Shown here one piece after another: positions 35,414-44,029 of a stretch of DNA of 64,000 nucleotides. Positions within the stretch are counted from its first letter, which is position 1. Each line of letters begins with the position of its first letter. The notes under the pieces are model-generated. The model was not told the DNA's origin. It searched no databases and saw only the letters and a list, made by a program, of their open reading frames with translations. Made by a program: the position numbers and the translations under genes. The stretch covers positions 62,001-126,000 of the forward strand of contig JAZUFZ010000017.1 in assembly GCA_045640985.1 (NCBI GenBank), in the 5' to 3' direction. Source of the DNA: Colimorpha sp045640985. GTDB lineage: Bacteria; Bacteroidota; Bacteroidia; Bacteroidales; P3.

Positions 35414-37471
35414 TTATCCTACATTACAACCTTCGGCCACTTTCTGGCTTGGAGTAATAAGTACCAGACGACCATCACGGTCTTCAGCACTCAGAATCAT
35501 ACCATTGCTATCTATGCCTTTTAATTTCTTGGGAGCGAAGTTTGCAATAAAGCAGACCTGCATTCCCACCAGCTTTTCCGGTTCTGGATAGTACTTTGCA
35601 ATGCCACTCAAAATCGTACGCGGCGTTCCTGTTCCTTCATCAATCTTGAATTGAAGCAGTTTATCGGCCTTAGGAACCTTGGTGCATTCTACAACAGTTC
35701 CCACACGGATATCAAGTTTGCCAAAATCATCAAAACTTACGATAGGTTTCACCTCTTTAGGACTCCAGGCATTCAGTTCATTCTGTTTCTTAATCTCTGC
35801 CAAACGGTTTAACTGTGCCTCAATAGCAGCATCTTCAATTTTTTCAAACATGATTTCGGCTGCTTCCAGTTGTTTACCTTCTTCCAGCAACATTCCACCT
35901 GCTTCTCTCCAACCTAACTGTTCAATATTGAGCATCTTCCTCAATTTCTCAGCACTGAATGGCAGGAAAGGTTCACACAAGATAGCTAAATTAGCACAAA
36001 TCTGAAGATTGATATTCATCACCGTTGCCGTACGCACCGGATCAGTCTTGATAAGTTTCCAAGGTTCCGTTTCTGTCAGATATTTGTTGCCCAGACGTGC
36101 CAGATTCATCATCTCAGACAAAGCCTCTCTGAAACGATAGGTTTCAATTGAACGGCCTATCTTTTCAGGGTATTCCTTCATCTCAGCCAGCACCTGTTGA
36201 TCAAGTTCTGTCAAAGACCCTAAAGCAGGAACTTTCCCTTCAAAGAATTTATGCGTCAGCACAAGGGTACGATTTACAAAGTTTCCCAGGATAGCCACCA
36301 ACTCACTGTTGTTCTTGAGTTGAAAATCTTTCCATGAGAAATCATTATCCTTGGTTTCAGGCGCATTACTGCATAAAGTATATCTCAAAACATCCTGTTT
36401 CCCCGGGAAATCTTTAAGATACTCATGCAGCCATACAGCCCAGTTTCTTGAAGTGCTGATCTTATCACCTTCAAGATTCAGAAACTCATTTGCAGGAACG
36501 TTCTCAGGCAGGATATAACTGCCGTCAGCTTTCAGCATACTGGGGAATATAATGCAATGGAATACTATATTGTCCTTGCCGATAAAATGAACCAGTTTGG
36601 TATCTTCACTCTTCCACCATTTTTCCCAATCATCGCCTTTCAGCTGTTTGGTAAACGATATATATCCTATAGGCGCATCAAACCATACATAAAGCACTTT
36701 CCCGTCGGCTCCCTCTACCGGAACTTTCACACCCCAATCCAAATCTCTCGTCACGGCTCTTGGCTGTAAACCTGCATCAATCCAGGACTTACATTGTCCA
36801 TATACGTTAGTTTTCCAGTCTTTATGTTGCTCCAGAATCCATTCTCTCAGCCAAGGTTCGTCCTGATCCAAAGGTAGAAACCAATGTTTGGTTTCCTTCA
36901 TCACAGGCTTGCTTCCACTCAAGGCTGATTTCGGGTTAATCAGATCGGTAGCGTTCAATGAACTTCCACATGCCTCGCACTGGTCGCCATACGCATGTTC
37001 GTTCCCACATTTAGGACACGTACCTGTTACATATCTGTCTGCCAGAAACTGATGAGCTTCCTCATCATACAACTGCTGACTTACTTTTTCTATGAATTTA
37101 CCTTCATCATAGAGCTTCTTAAAATACGCCGAAGCCGTCTTGGCATGTTCTTCGCAACTGGTACGGCTGTAAATGTCAAAATTTACGCCGAACTCTTTCA
37201 TGGAATCTTTGATGATGCCATGATAGCGATCAACGATATCCTGAGGAGTAACACCTTCTCTGCGGGCTTTTATGGTAATTGGCACACCATGTTCATCACT
37301 ACCTCCGATAAAAGCCACATCTTCTCCCTGGCTTCTCAAATAACGAGCATATATATCAGCTGGCACATAAACTCCTGCCAGATGTCCTATATGTACAGGC
37401 CCGTTTGCGTATGGAAGTGCCGTGGTAACGGTATATCTCTTGTATTTCTGATCTTTTTCTGTGTATAGCAT
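35414..37471 (-). CDS. metG: Methionyl-tRNA synthetase
   Basis: The 685-residue class I synthetase has the HIGH motif at residues 27-30 (NGPVHIGHLAG). A zinc knuckle CPKC...CEAC lies near residues 152-170, and the KMSKS-equivalent reads KISTS near residue 335. The C-terminal ~110 residues are an EMAP/Trbp111-like tRNA-binding and dimerisation domain (FDDFGKLDIRVGTV). It charges both initiator and elongator tRNA-Met in the cytosol. The upstream gap to the lipoprotein gene is 55 bases. Confidence 0.97.
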   Translation of the reverse strand: MLYTEKDQKYKRYTVTTALPYANGPVHIGHLAGVYVPADIYARYLRSQGEDVAFIGGSDEHGVPITIKARREGVTPQDIVDRYHGIIKDSMKEFGVNFDIYSRTSCEEHAKTASAYFKKLYDEGKFIEKVSQQLYDEEAHQFLADRYVTGTCPKCGNEHAYGDQCEACGSSLNATDLINPKSALSGSKPVMKETKHWFLPLDQDEPWLREWILEQHKDWKTNVYGQCKSWIDAGLQPRAVTRDLDWGVKVPVEGADGKVLYVWFDAPIGYISFTKQLKGDDWEKWWKSEDTKLVHFIGKDNIVFHCIIFPSMLKADGSYILPENVPANEFLNLEGDKISTSRNWAVWLHEYLKDFPGKQDVLRYTLCSNAPETKDNDFSWKDFQLKNNSELVAILGNFVNRTLVLTHKFFEGKVPALGSLTELDQQVLAEMKEYPEKIGRSIETYRFREALSEMMNLARLGNKYLTETEPWKLIKTDPVRTATVMNINLQICANLAILCEPFLPFSAEKLRKMLNIEQLGWREAGGMLLEEGKQLEAAEIMFEKIEDAAIEAQLNRLAEIKKQNELNAWSPKEVKPIVSFDDFGKLDIRVGTVVECTKVPKADKLLQFKIDEGTGTPRTILSGIAKYYPEPEKLVGMQVCFIANFAPKKLKGIDSNGMILSAEDRDGRLVLITPSQKVAEGCNVG

Positions 37472-37526
37472 AACTCTTTTATTTGGTGGATAACGTCATT
37501 AGCCCCTACCGGGGATACAGTTTCCA

Positions 37527-38510
37527 TTATTCTATGTAACGAATATCTTTTGCCGCACCTTCGCTCTCTATGATACATGTTGGGAACCCTTTCTCATTAT
37601 AGTTGTAAGCCCAACTGTTATCAAATGAAATAGGGACACTCTGGCTGAGAGGAAGTTCAATATTCAAAATAGGGATAGTGACGGAAAGGTTAAAATCAAC
37701 CACACCACTATTGTGCTCCGTCAAAGGATTGTTAATGGACAGGCTCTTTGCCATTGGTCCTTCTGACAGCATCATATAATAAGGATTCTTTTTGCTATCA
37801 TAGGTATAGCTGAGCGTATCCTTAATGCTTAACACCAATGGAAAATCACCAGTCAGCATTGGAAGAAAACCAGCATAGTCACCTAAGATAGATTCCAAGG
37901 TTTCTTCGTCAATGATGGATGTAATATCGTTTACATTTATCGTTGAAGTAATGTTGGCTGATACAATCATCTGTTTCACGTTTTCGCCCTCCCATACATA
38001 TTCCATCTGTATGTCCTGATTTGTCAGCTGGAATTTGGGTGTAGGACGCTTTGCACCGCTCATGAGACTTCCAAACAGTTCCATCAAATAGTCTGCATTC
38101 AGCGTAGCATTCATTCCGCTAATCTGATCATTGGCATTATGACGAATATCAGCTACAAGAAGATTCTTGTTGTCTGATATTATTGACAGTTTGGTCATCC
38201 AACCTTCTTCATAGGTATATTTCAACTGCTGGCTTTGTCCACCTTCGGATAGTGTGATAACACTCATTCTATTGCCATTATAGTCGAACGTAGTGGTTAC
38301 CCCACGACCATCGATTGATGCCAGCTTGCTGCTTCCCCAATTCCATGTTTCATCAACATCGCCTTCGTCCAAGATACTGGCAATTTTCATTTCTGGAGCA
38401 TAAATGCCTTCTTTGGAGTTACTCTGGTCTTCTTTTTCTTTATCTTTATTGCATGACACCGCACCAACCAGAAGTGCAACCATGGCCATTGAGAAAATCA
38501 GCTTTTTCAT
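37527..38510 (-). CDS. Lipoprotein of unknown function
   Basis: The 327-residue protein has a lipoprotein signal peptide with lipobox GAVSC (lipidated C20). An acidic/polar linker (KDKEKEDQSNSKE) follows, of the kind seen in Bacteroidota lipoproteins exported toward the cell surface. The remainder is beta-rich with repeated Tyr-containing strands (TFDYNG, YTYEEGWMTKL, YTYDSKKNPYY, YNYNEKGFP) that resemble the YD-like DUF4595/RHS-like lipoproteins. It follows the DUF5606 gene by nine bases. No catalytic motif is seen. Confidence 0.75.
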   Translation of the reverse strand: MKKLIFSMAMVALLVGAVSCNKDKEKEDQSNSKEGIYAPEMKIASILDEGDVDETWNWGSSKLASIDGRGVTTTFDYNGNRMSVITLSEGGQSQQLKYTYEEGWMTKLSIISDNKNLLVADIRHNANDQISGMNATLNADYLMELFGSLMSGAKRPTPKFQLTNQDIQMEYVWEGENVKQMIVSANITSTINVNDITSIIDEETLESILGDYAGFLPMLTGDFPLVLSIKDTLSYTYDSKKNPYYMMLSEGPMAKSLSINNPLTEHNSGVVDFNLSVTIPILNIELPLSQSVPISFDNSWAYNYNEKGFPTCIIESEGAAKDIRYIE

Positions 38511-38519
38511 AATACAGTT

Positions 38520-38936
38520 TTATTCGTTATTTTCAGTCTTTTCTTCTTCCGGTTCCAGCTTGCCTGCATTCAAAAGGACATTGTACCAGTACAGCACCTT
38601 TTTCACATCAGAAGCATGAACTCTTTCAGTGTCATACTCTGGCAGAACTTCACCAAAATAAGCAAACAACTCTGCATTGGATGCCTTCTTTGGGTCAAAT
38701 GCCAAAGCTTTGCCCTCTTCTTTTGCATATATTGCCTGCATTACATCCACCAAAGGTCTTTCGTCTTCATTGGTATAGATGCGTATTTCGCCTAAAGAAC
38801 TGATACGGTCATTTCTGAAAACAGGGTATCTCTGTTTGGTTACAAGATTCATCACAATGGCACCGCCTTTCGTCTGGCTTACCAGTTCGCTCAAATCCGG
38901 TTTTCCGGCTACTACTAAGATGTTTGATAGATCCAT
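38520..38936 (-). CDS. DUF5606 protein
   Basis: The 138-residue cytosolic protein begins MDLSNILVVAGKPDLSELVSQTKGG. That start, together with MNLVTKQRYPVF and LGEIRIYT, is characteristic of the Bacteroidota DUF5606 family (recognised from memory). The function is unknown. The C-terminus is highly acidic (LEPEEEKTENNE). It is the first gene before the lipoprotein and is likely co-transcribed with it. Confidence 0.85.
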   Translation of the reverse strand: MDLSNILVVAGKPDLSELVSQTKGGAIVMNLVTKQRYPVFRNDRISSLGEIRIYTNEDERPLVDVMQAIYAKEEGKALAFDPKKASNAELFAYFGEVLPEYDTERVHASDVKKVLYWYNVLLNAGKLEPEEEKTENNE

Positions 38937-39019
38937 TTTCTTGGGTTAGTTTAATTTTTGAATAGATTTTCTATTTTTATCAATATATGATAACGCGAAA
39001 TATATGTTTTTAGTATTTA

Positions 39020-39859
39020 TTACTCACATTTTTTATGATATTTTTTCAGTCCTTCCATCGGTTCCTTACAGATCATTCCTATTTCCGTATTGTGACGCTG
39101 TGCCAAGGTCCTCAGCACAGGCTCAAATCCGACTGCCACACTGCCTACTATATTCAGTCTCTCATGTTGTGTATCATATTGGTCAATCTGCTCTCTGAAA
39201 AAGTCTTCCATTACTTTTTCTACCATATTTCTCATCCATCCGTTTGCTATATTTTCGTATGCAAAACAGGCAAATTGCGCAAGATATCTGTTAGGATTTG
39301 GACGATGATATATCTGTTCTAAGAATTCCGTTCTTTCCATCGGATACTTTTCACGGAAAAGACTGCTGATTTCCTGAGGCATCCGGTCCCTGAAATAATT
39401 CTTCAGCAGTTGGCGTCCTATCGCATTTCCAGAACCCTCATCGCACCCTAAGGCATATCCCAGAGCCGCTATATTGCGGGTAATCTTTTCCCCGTCATAC
39501 TGACAGGAATTGCTGCCCGTCCCCAAAATTGCCACTATGCCGGAATGGTTTCCACATGTAGCCCGGCAAGCGGCCAGCAAATCGCTCTCTATCTCAACAC
39601 TCCTGGGTTTGAGTATTTTGTTCATGGATTGCCGTAATCTTTTATTAGCCGTCTCGCCCGTACAACCAGCACCATAGAAACAGATTTCCAATGCTTCATC
39701 CGTATGCACCATCTCTACCACCTTTCTGAAGGTGGTCTCCAAAACTTCATCGGAAACAAAATATGGGTTCAGACCTTCTGTTATCAGCCCTTGCCATTGC
39801 TCCCCATTCCACAATTCCCAATGGGTTTTCGTAGAACCGCTGTCGGCTATTAAAAGCAT
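39020..39859 (-). CDS. BadF/BadG-type ATPase, N-acetylglucosamine-kinase-like
   Basis: This 279-residue member of the ASKHA superfamily has phosphate-1 loop LIADSGSTKTHWE (residues 3-15), the GAGCTG segment near residue 63, and ATP-binding ILGTGSNSCQYDG near residue 114 with ALGYALGCDEGSGNAIG after it. Bacteroidota homologues are annotated as N-acetylglucosamine kinase or BadF/BadG ATPase; the sugar substrate is not proven by sequence. It is the last gene of the recR-pyrKD operon, two bases after pyrD. Confidence 0.85.
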   Translation of the reverse strand: MLLIADSGSTKTHWELWNGEQWQGLITEGLNPYFVSDEVLETTFRKVVEMVHTDEALEICFYGAGCTGETANKRLRQSMNKILKPRSVEIESDLLAACRATCGNHSGIVAILGTGSNSCQYDGEKITRNIAALGYALGCDEGSGNAIGRQLLKNYFRDRMPQEISSLFREKYPMERTEFLEQIYHRPNPNRYLAQFACFAYENIANGWMRNMVEKVMEDFFREQIDQYDTQHERLNIVGSVAVGFEPVLRTLAQRHNTEIGMICKEPMEGLKKYHKKCE

Positions 39860-39861
39860 GT

Positions 39862-40764
39862 TCAGATTATGCCTATGATATCGTTTATATCGTTTATTCT
39901 ATGGCGTCTGCAGTAATCCTCCAGCCCTTCGATGATCTTCACCGTCACCTGTGGATCCATAAAGTTAGCAGTACCTACTTCTACCGCTTTCGCGCCTGCC
40001 ATAAGGAACTCTAAAGCATCCGATGCACAGGTAATTCCACCCAGACCTACTACCGGAATCTGAACAGCATGGGATACCTGCCATACCATTCTTACCGCAA
40101 CAGGTTTTACGCAAGGGCCACTCAGACCTCCTGTTATTGTGCTCAACACCGGCTTCTGGCGTTCCACATCAATTGCCATTCCCAACATTGTGTTGATAAG
40201 GGAGACGCTGTCAGCACCTGCCTGCTCTACCGCTTTGGCGATATCCACGATACTGGTCACATTAGGCGTAAGCTTTACTATCAATGTTTTATGGTAAACC
40301 TTCCTCACCTCGCTCACCACTTGTGCCGCCATATCGGGATTGGTACCAAACCCCATACCACCTTTCTTCACATTAGGGCAGCTAATGTTGAGTTCTATGG
40401 CGGGAATATGTTCCAGTTCATCAATTTTCTCCGCAACTCTGCAGTATTCTTCTATGGAGCTGCCACTCACATTCACAATGATATTGGTATCAAGACCTTT
40501 GATTCTATCATATACTTTCTCACAGAAGGTATCTACACCCACATTCTGCAGACCCACGGCATTCAGCATTCCCGAAGGGGTTTCTGCCATTCTCGGGTAA
40601 GGATTGCCCTGCCGGCGTTCCCCCGTCGTACCTTTCACCACAATACCACCCAGACGGTTCAAATCAATAAAATCGGCAAATTCTTCCCCATAACCAAAAG
40701 TCCCGCTCGCCGTCATAACGGGATTCTTCAATTTCAGATTGTGTATCTTAACTTCTAAACTCAT
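39862..40764 (-). CDS. pyrD: Dihydroorotate dehydrogenase B, catalytic subunit
   Basis: The 300-residue FMN protein is the NAD-dependent class 1B type: the N-terminus LKNPVMTASGTFGYG, the NPYPRMAET-like loop, and ELNISCPNVKKGG near residue 130. The catalytic residue of class 1B is the Cys in that NISCPN motif. The phosphate-binding GLGGI segment is near residue 239. It oxidises dihydroorotate to orotate in pyrimidine synthesis together with PyrK, encoded 21 bases upstream. Confidence 0.96.
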   Translation of the reverse strand: MSLEVKIHNLKLKNPVMTASGTFGYGEEFADFIDLNRLGGIVVKGTTGERRQGNPYPRMAETPSGMLNAVGLQNVGVDTFCEKVYDRIKGLDTNIIVNVSGSSIEEYCRVAEKIDELEHIPAIELNISCPNVKKGGMGFGTNPDMAAQVVSEVRKVYHKTLIVKLTPNVTSIVDIAKAVEQAGADSVSLINTMLGMAIDVERQKPVLSTITGGLSGPCVKPVAVRMVWQVSHAVQIPVVGLGGITCASDALEFLMAGAKAVEVGTANFMDPQVTVKIIEGLEDYCRRHRINDINDIIGII

Positions 40765-40785
40765 GATATCCGCGATATTAGTGTT

Positions 40786-41550
40786 TTACTTCATCCAGTC
40801 ATCCAACAGATTTATGTCAAATACCGGACCTTCCTTGCACACACATTTATGGCCTTCATTGGTATCTTGAACGCAGCACAGGCAGGCACCGATACCACAA
40901 GCCATCATATTTTCAAGTGACACTTCACAACTGATTCCATGACTTTTAGCATGTCGGGCCACAGCCTTCATCATAGGCGTAGGACCGCAGGTGCATATCT
41001 GATCATAGTCTGCACCGAATCTGCTATGCTGGGTCACCATACCTTTTTCTCCCATGCTGCCGTCATCAGTAGCAATCAGCAATTCGCCATACTCCGCAAA
41101 AGGTTCTACTACAGGTATCAGTTCCTTTGTTCTGCCTCCAAGCAGAATGGTAGGACGGACACCTTTCTCCTTGTAACATTTTGCCAGATGCAGCAACGGA
41201 GCCGTTCCAGCGCCGCCACCTACCAGCAAAGGACGTTCCCCTTTAACAGAAAAGCCATGTCCAAGAGGATAAATCAGATTCAGCTGGTCTCCCTCCTTCA
41301 GCGTAGCAAGTTTTCTGGTTCCGTTACCCACTATCTGTATCAGGAGCGTCAATCTGTTATGTTCCTTATCTACGTCGTGAATAGAGATAGGACGGCGCAA
41401 CATCACTTTGCTGCAGTCCTTAACCTCCACCTCTACGAACTGTCCGGGGGCAATATCCATCATCTTCCCCTCATGCTGCAAGACGAGCGCAAAATAATGT
41501 TCGCCCAACTGCTTACGTTCTACAATCTCAAAAGTATGTATTTCTTTCAT
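40786..41550 (-). CDS. pyrK: Dihydroorotate dehydrogenase B, electron-transfer subunit
   Basis: The 254-residue protein carries FAD and a [2Fe-2S] cluster and passes electrons from PyrD to NAD+. The FAD-binding motif RRPISIHDVD is near residue 53 and the NAD-binding GGGAGTAPLLHLA near residue 113. The cluster ligands lie in the C-terminal CGIGACLCC...C segment (about 217-240). It pairs with pyrD immediately downstream and lies 43 bases after recR. Confidence 0.96.
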   Translation of the reverse strand: MKEIHTFEIVERKQLGEHYFALVLQHEGKMMDIAPGQFVEVEVKDCSKVMLRRPISIHDVDKEHNRLTLLIQIVGNGTRKLATLKEGDQLNLIYPLGHGFSVKGERPLLVGGGAGTAPLLHLAKCYKEKGVRPTILLGGRTKELIPVVEPFAEYGELLIATDDGSMGEKGMVTQHSRFGADYDQICTCGPTPMMKAVARHAKSHGISCEVSLENMMACGIGACLCCVQDTNEGHKCVCKEGPVFDINLLDDWMK

Positions 41551-41593
41551 AAAACTAAATTATCGGTTTTTATGCCATTCTTCCTGTTCATGT

Positions 41594-42214
41594 TTAGGAC
41601 AAACGGTCAAATGGTATTCGGTTGGTAATGCTGCGGCCCAAAGTTATCTCGTCGGCAAATTCCAGATTGTCCCCTATCGCAATGCCGCGGGCAATGGTGG
41701 TAATTTTCACTCCCAGAGGCTGCAGCTGCCGGCTGAGATAATAATTGGTCGTGTCCCCTTCCATCGTGGTCGGGAGTGCCAGTATCACCTCTTCCACCGG
41801 GGAAGGATCTCCGTTCTTCACCCGTTCCAGGAGCGAATCTATATTCAGGTCATGGATTCCGATACCGTCGATAGGCGAAATCACCCCTCCCAGCACATGA
41901 TATAGCCCTCTATATTGCTGGGTATTCTCAATTGCCATCACATCCTGGATATTTTCCACTACGCATACGATATGCTGCTGACGCTTGGGACTGCTGCAGA
42001 TAGGACATACCTCTGCATCACTTACCCCATGACAATAACGGCAATAATGAATATCGCTACGGAGATGACTCAAAGCCTCGATCATACTTGAAGCCTCGCC
42101 TTCGGGCATTTTCAGCAGATGAAGCGCATATCGCAAAGCACTCCGCTTTCCTACACCTGGCAAAAGCCCGAAAGCATCCACCGCACGCTGCAATATGTTA
42201 GAATTCAAATCCAT
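41594..42214 (-). CDS. recR: Recombination mediator RecR
   Basis: The 206-residue protein acts with RecO/RecF to load RecA on gapped DNA. It has an N-terminal helix-hairpin-helix (GLLPGVGKRSALRYA, residues 16-30) and a Cys4 zinc finger at C58, C61, C70 and C73. A Toprim domain follows (VVENIQDVMAIENT, then the acidic positions and LALPTTMEGD). Its ATG overlaps the stop of the 64-residue gene by one base (TGATG). Confidence 0.97.
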   Translation of the reverse strand: MDLNSNILQRAVDAFGLLPGVGKRSALRYALHLLKMPEGEASSMIEALSHLRSDIHYCRYCHGVSDAEVCPICSSPKRQQHIVCVVENIQDVMAIENTQQYRGLYHVLGGVISPIDGIGIHDLNIDSLLERVKNGDPSPVEEVILALPTTMEGDTTNYYLSRQLQPLGVKITTIARGIAIGDNLEFADEITLGRSITNRIPFDRLS

Positions 42215-42408
42215 CAGCCCTCAAGTTCTTTTATTCTGCGCTGGATAAGAGCTATCTGTTCCTCCAGAAACTCTGGTGAATACTTGGAATCACAGAATCC
42301 GTTACCCCTTGCCACGTATGCCTCATCGTCGGCCTGATCCACCAGCAGTTCCTCCAGTGCCTCAAGCTTCTTCTTCAACCGCAGCAAGTCTGTCCCGTTA
42401 GTCATCAT
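42214..42408 (-). CDS. Small coiled-coil protein upstream of recR
   Basis: The 64-residue charged protein has two heptad-rich helices (LLRLKKKLEALEELLV and FLEEQIALIQRRIKELE) joined by a loop with a possibly structured GNGFCDSKYSPEF motif. No family is recognised. The second ATG, one codon later, could also be the start. It overlaps both neighbours (11 bases with the upstream 70-residue gene, one with recR), which argues that it is a real, translationally coupled gene. Confidence 0.65.
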   Translation of the reverse strand: MMTNGTDLLRLKKKLEALEELLVDQADDEAYVARGNGFCDSKYSPEFLEEQIALIQRRIKELEG

Positions 42409-42610
42409 TCTCCTTTTCAGCTTTCTCTTCCAGACGTTTTCTACGGCGACGGAGCATCGAATTTATTGTGAAAAATATCACAAACAATACGAAAACTACC
42501 AATCCTACCACCCAAGGGGTCCACCCTTCAAGATGAAGTAATCTTGCGCTTAAAGCTCCTACTACGAGGGCTATCAGCAACGAAAAGAAACAGTTCCAGC
42601 CAGTATTCAT
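42398..42610 (-). CDS. Small two-helix membrane protein
   Basis: The 70-residue protein has two hydrophobic segments (about 8-25 and 31-50) followed by a basic/acidic tail (RRRRKRLEEKAEKENDD). No known family is recognised. It is the first gene of the recR-pyrK-pyrD operon, 28 bases downstream of a strong promoter match, and overlaps the following 64-residue gene. Confidence 0.65.
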   Translation of the reverse strand: MNTGWNCFFSLLIALVVGALSARLLHLEGWTPWVVGLVVFVLFVIFFTINSMLRRRRKRLEEKAEKENDD

Positions 42611-42637
42611 ATTTATGCTTATTTAGGTTACGAATTG

Positions 42638-42669
42638 CAAAGATACATATTTTTTTTATTCCTCACAAA
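42638..42669 (-). promoter_or_regulatory. Promoter of the recR-pyrKD operon
   Basis: Minus-strand TTTG (42666-42669), 20 bases, then TATCTTTG (42638-42645) is an exact match to the Bacteroidota TTTG / TAnnTTTG pattern. The leader to the ATG at 42610 is about 20 bases. Confidence 0.7.
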
Positions 42670-42711
42670 TTTTTTTTATTCCTGGTTCTTTTTCATTAGA
42701 AAAAGACATAA

Positions 42712-43884
42712 TTATTGCTTGTCTGCCCACAATCCGCGCACCCTTTCTGCCGATTCATGTATCCGCCCGGCACTCAAGCGTCCTTCCGCCACCAGTTCCT
42801 TTATCAGCGCGATAGTTTCAGGTACAATCTCAGGATTATACTTTCCACTGTTGTTACCCAGACATAGCAGGTCCGCACCCGCGGAAATGGCTCTCCAGAG
42901 CGCCTCTTTGTAGCCATATTCATTTGCTATGGCCCCCATTCCCATATCGTCGGTAATAATCACACCTTCAAAGCCCAGACTGTCGCGCAGCAGTCCTGTA
43001 AGAACCTTCTCCGATAAAGTGGCAGGAAGACCCGAGGCATCCAACTGGCGGTTAATCACATGGGTAGTCATAATCATACGCACTTTCCCGCTTGCTATCA
43101 GCGTCCTGTAAGGCTCCAGTTCACAGGCTTTCCAGGTTCGGCTCACGTCCACCAGTCCCTGATGGCTGTCGCCGCTGGAACTTCCGTGTCCGGGAAAATG
43201 CTTAGGACAGGAGATGATTCCCATACTGTCAGAAACTTCTATCCAGGCTTGCGCCAAAGCAGCCACCTCTGATGCCTCACTGCTGAAACTTCTTCCCAAC
43301 TTGCCGATAATGGGGCAATTGGGGTTCACATTTACATCTACACACGGGGCAAAGTTGAGGTTTATTCCCAATTCTTCAAGCATCTCTGCCGTAGTTCCTG
43401 CATAATGGCGCACCGAGTCTATTCCCCCTTTCCCCATCGCCTGGGCCGAGGGCAGCGGAGCAAAGCCTGCCTGACGCTTCAGCCGGCACACACTTCCCCC
43501 TTCCTGGTCTATACTGATCAGCAGCGGATTTCCGCGGCTGCCGAGGGCGTCAAAGTGCAACTCCTGCAACTGGGTACAGAGTTTCTTCACCTGGGCAGGG
43601 GTCATAATGTTGCGGTAGTGCCTCCCCGACGGAGCGTCATATTCAAACAGAATGACTCCCCCGATATGATAATCACGTATATCTCTTACTATATGGTTGT
43701 TATCGTCAAGGCTCATACCCCTGAATCCCACCAGGAGCATCTGCGCAATATCATCATCGAGACTGGGCACCGGCACTCCAGCCTGAATAGTATCAACAGC
43801 CTCTGCGGGAGTGGCTTTCGTGACCCCATGACAACTGACCATCATCAGAAGGGCACTTATCATCAACAGTAAAGATTTCATCAT
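42712..43884 (-). CDS. Secreted lipoprotein glycoside hydrolase family 3, NagZ-like beta-N-acetylhexosaminidase
   Basis: The GH3 enzyme has the NagZ catalytic signature KHFPGHGSSSGDSHQGL, in which the Asp-His pair of the mobile loop supplies the acid/base. IDQEGGSVCRLK and the nucleophile region ITDDMGMGAI are also present. I start it at 43884 rather than at the upstream ATG (43923), because MMKSLLLMISALLMMVSC then forms a good lipoprotein signal peptide with its lipobox Cys at residue 18. This gives 390 residues. Membrane-anchored, it could trim GlcNAc from peptidoglycan or host glycans; the substrate is inferred. It is a single gene on the minus strand. Confidence 0.9.
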   Translation of the reverse strand: MMKSLLLMISALLMMVSCHGVTKATPAEAVDTIQAGVPVPSLDDDIAQMLLVGFRGMSLDDNNHIVRDIRDYHIGGVILFEYDAPSGRHYRNIMTPAQVKKLCTQLQELHFDALGSRGNPLLISIDQEGGSVCRLKRQAGFAPLPSAQAMGKGGIDSVRHYAGTTAEMLEELGINLNFAPCVDVNVNPNCPIIGKLGRSFSSEASEVAALAQAWIEVSDSMGIISCPKHFPGHGSSSGDSHQGLVDVSRTWKACELEPYRTLIASGKVRMIMTTHVINRQLDASGLPATLSEKVLTGLLRDSLGFEGVIITDDMGMGAIANEYGYKEALWRAISAGADLLCLGNNSGKYNPEIVPETIALIKELVAEGRLSAGRIHESAERVRGLWADKQ

Positions 43885-43940
43885 ACAAAAGAATTTTTCT
43901 TTATAACGCAGTTTTGCCTCCATTTATTGCCCGAAGGCAC

Positions 43941-43977
43941 AAAAAACTCAAGGGTGGCGCGAATGCCACCCTTGAGT
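43941..43977 (-). terminator. Strong terminator after the Ser/Gly-rich protein gene
   Basis: A perfect 13-bp stem (ACTCAAGGGTGGC with its complement, six-base loop, 43946-43977) is followed on the minus strand by T6. It lies about 50 bases past the stop of the 383-residue gene. Confidence 0.9.
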
Positions 43978-44029
43978 CAATATACAGACAATGTAATAGA
44001 TGTTTCTTTATTGGTCCGGTTCCCAGCCG

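Noticed and set aside
43885..43923. Upstream ATG for the GH3 lipoprotein
   Set aside because: It would put 13 charged residues before the lipoprotein signal peptide. Starting at 43884 gives a normal lipobox position.
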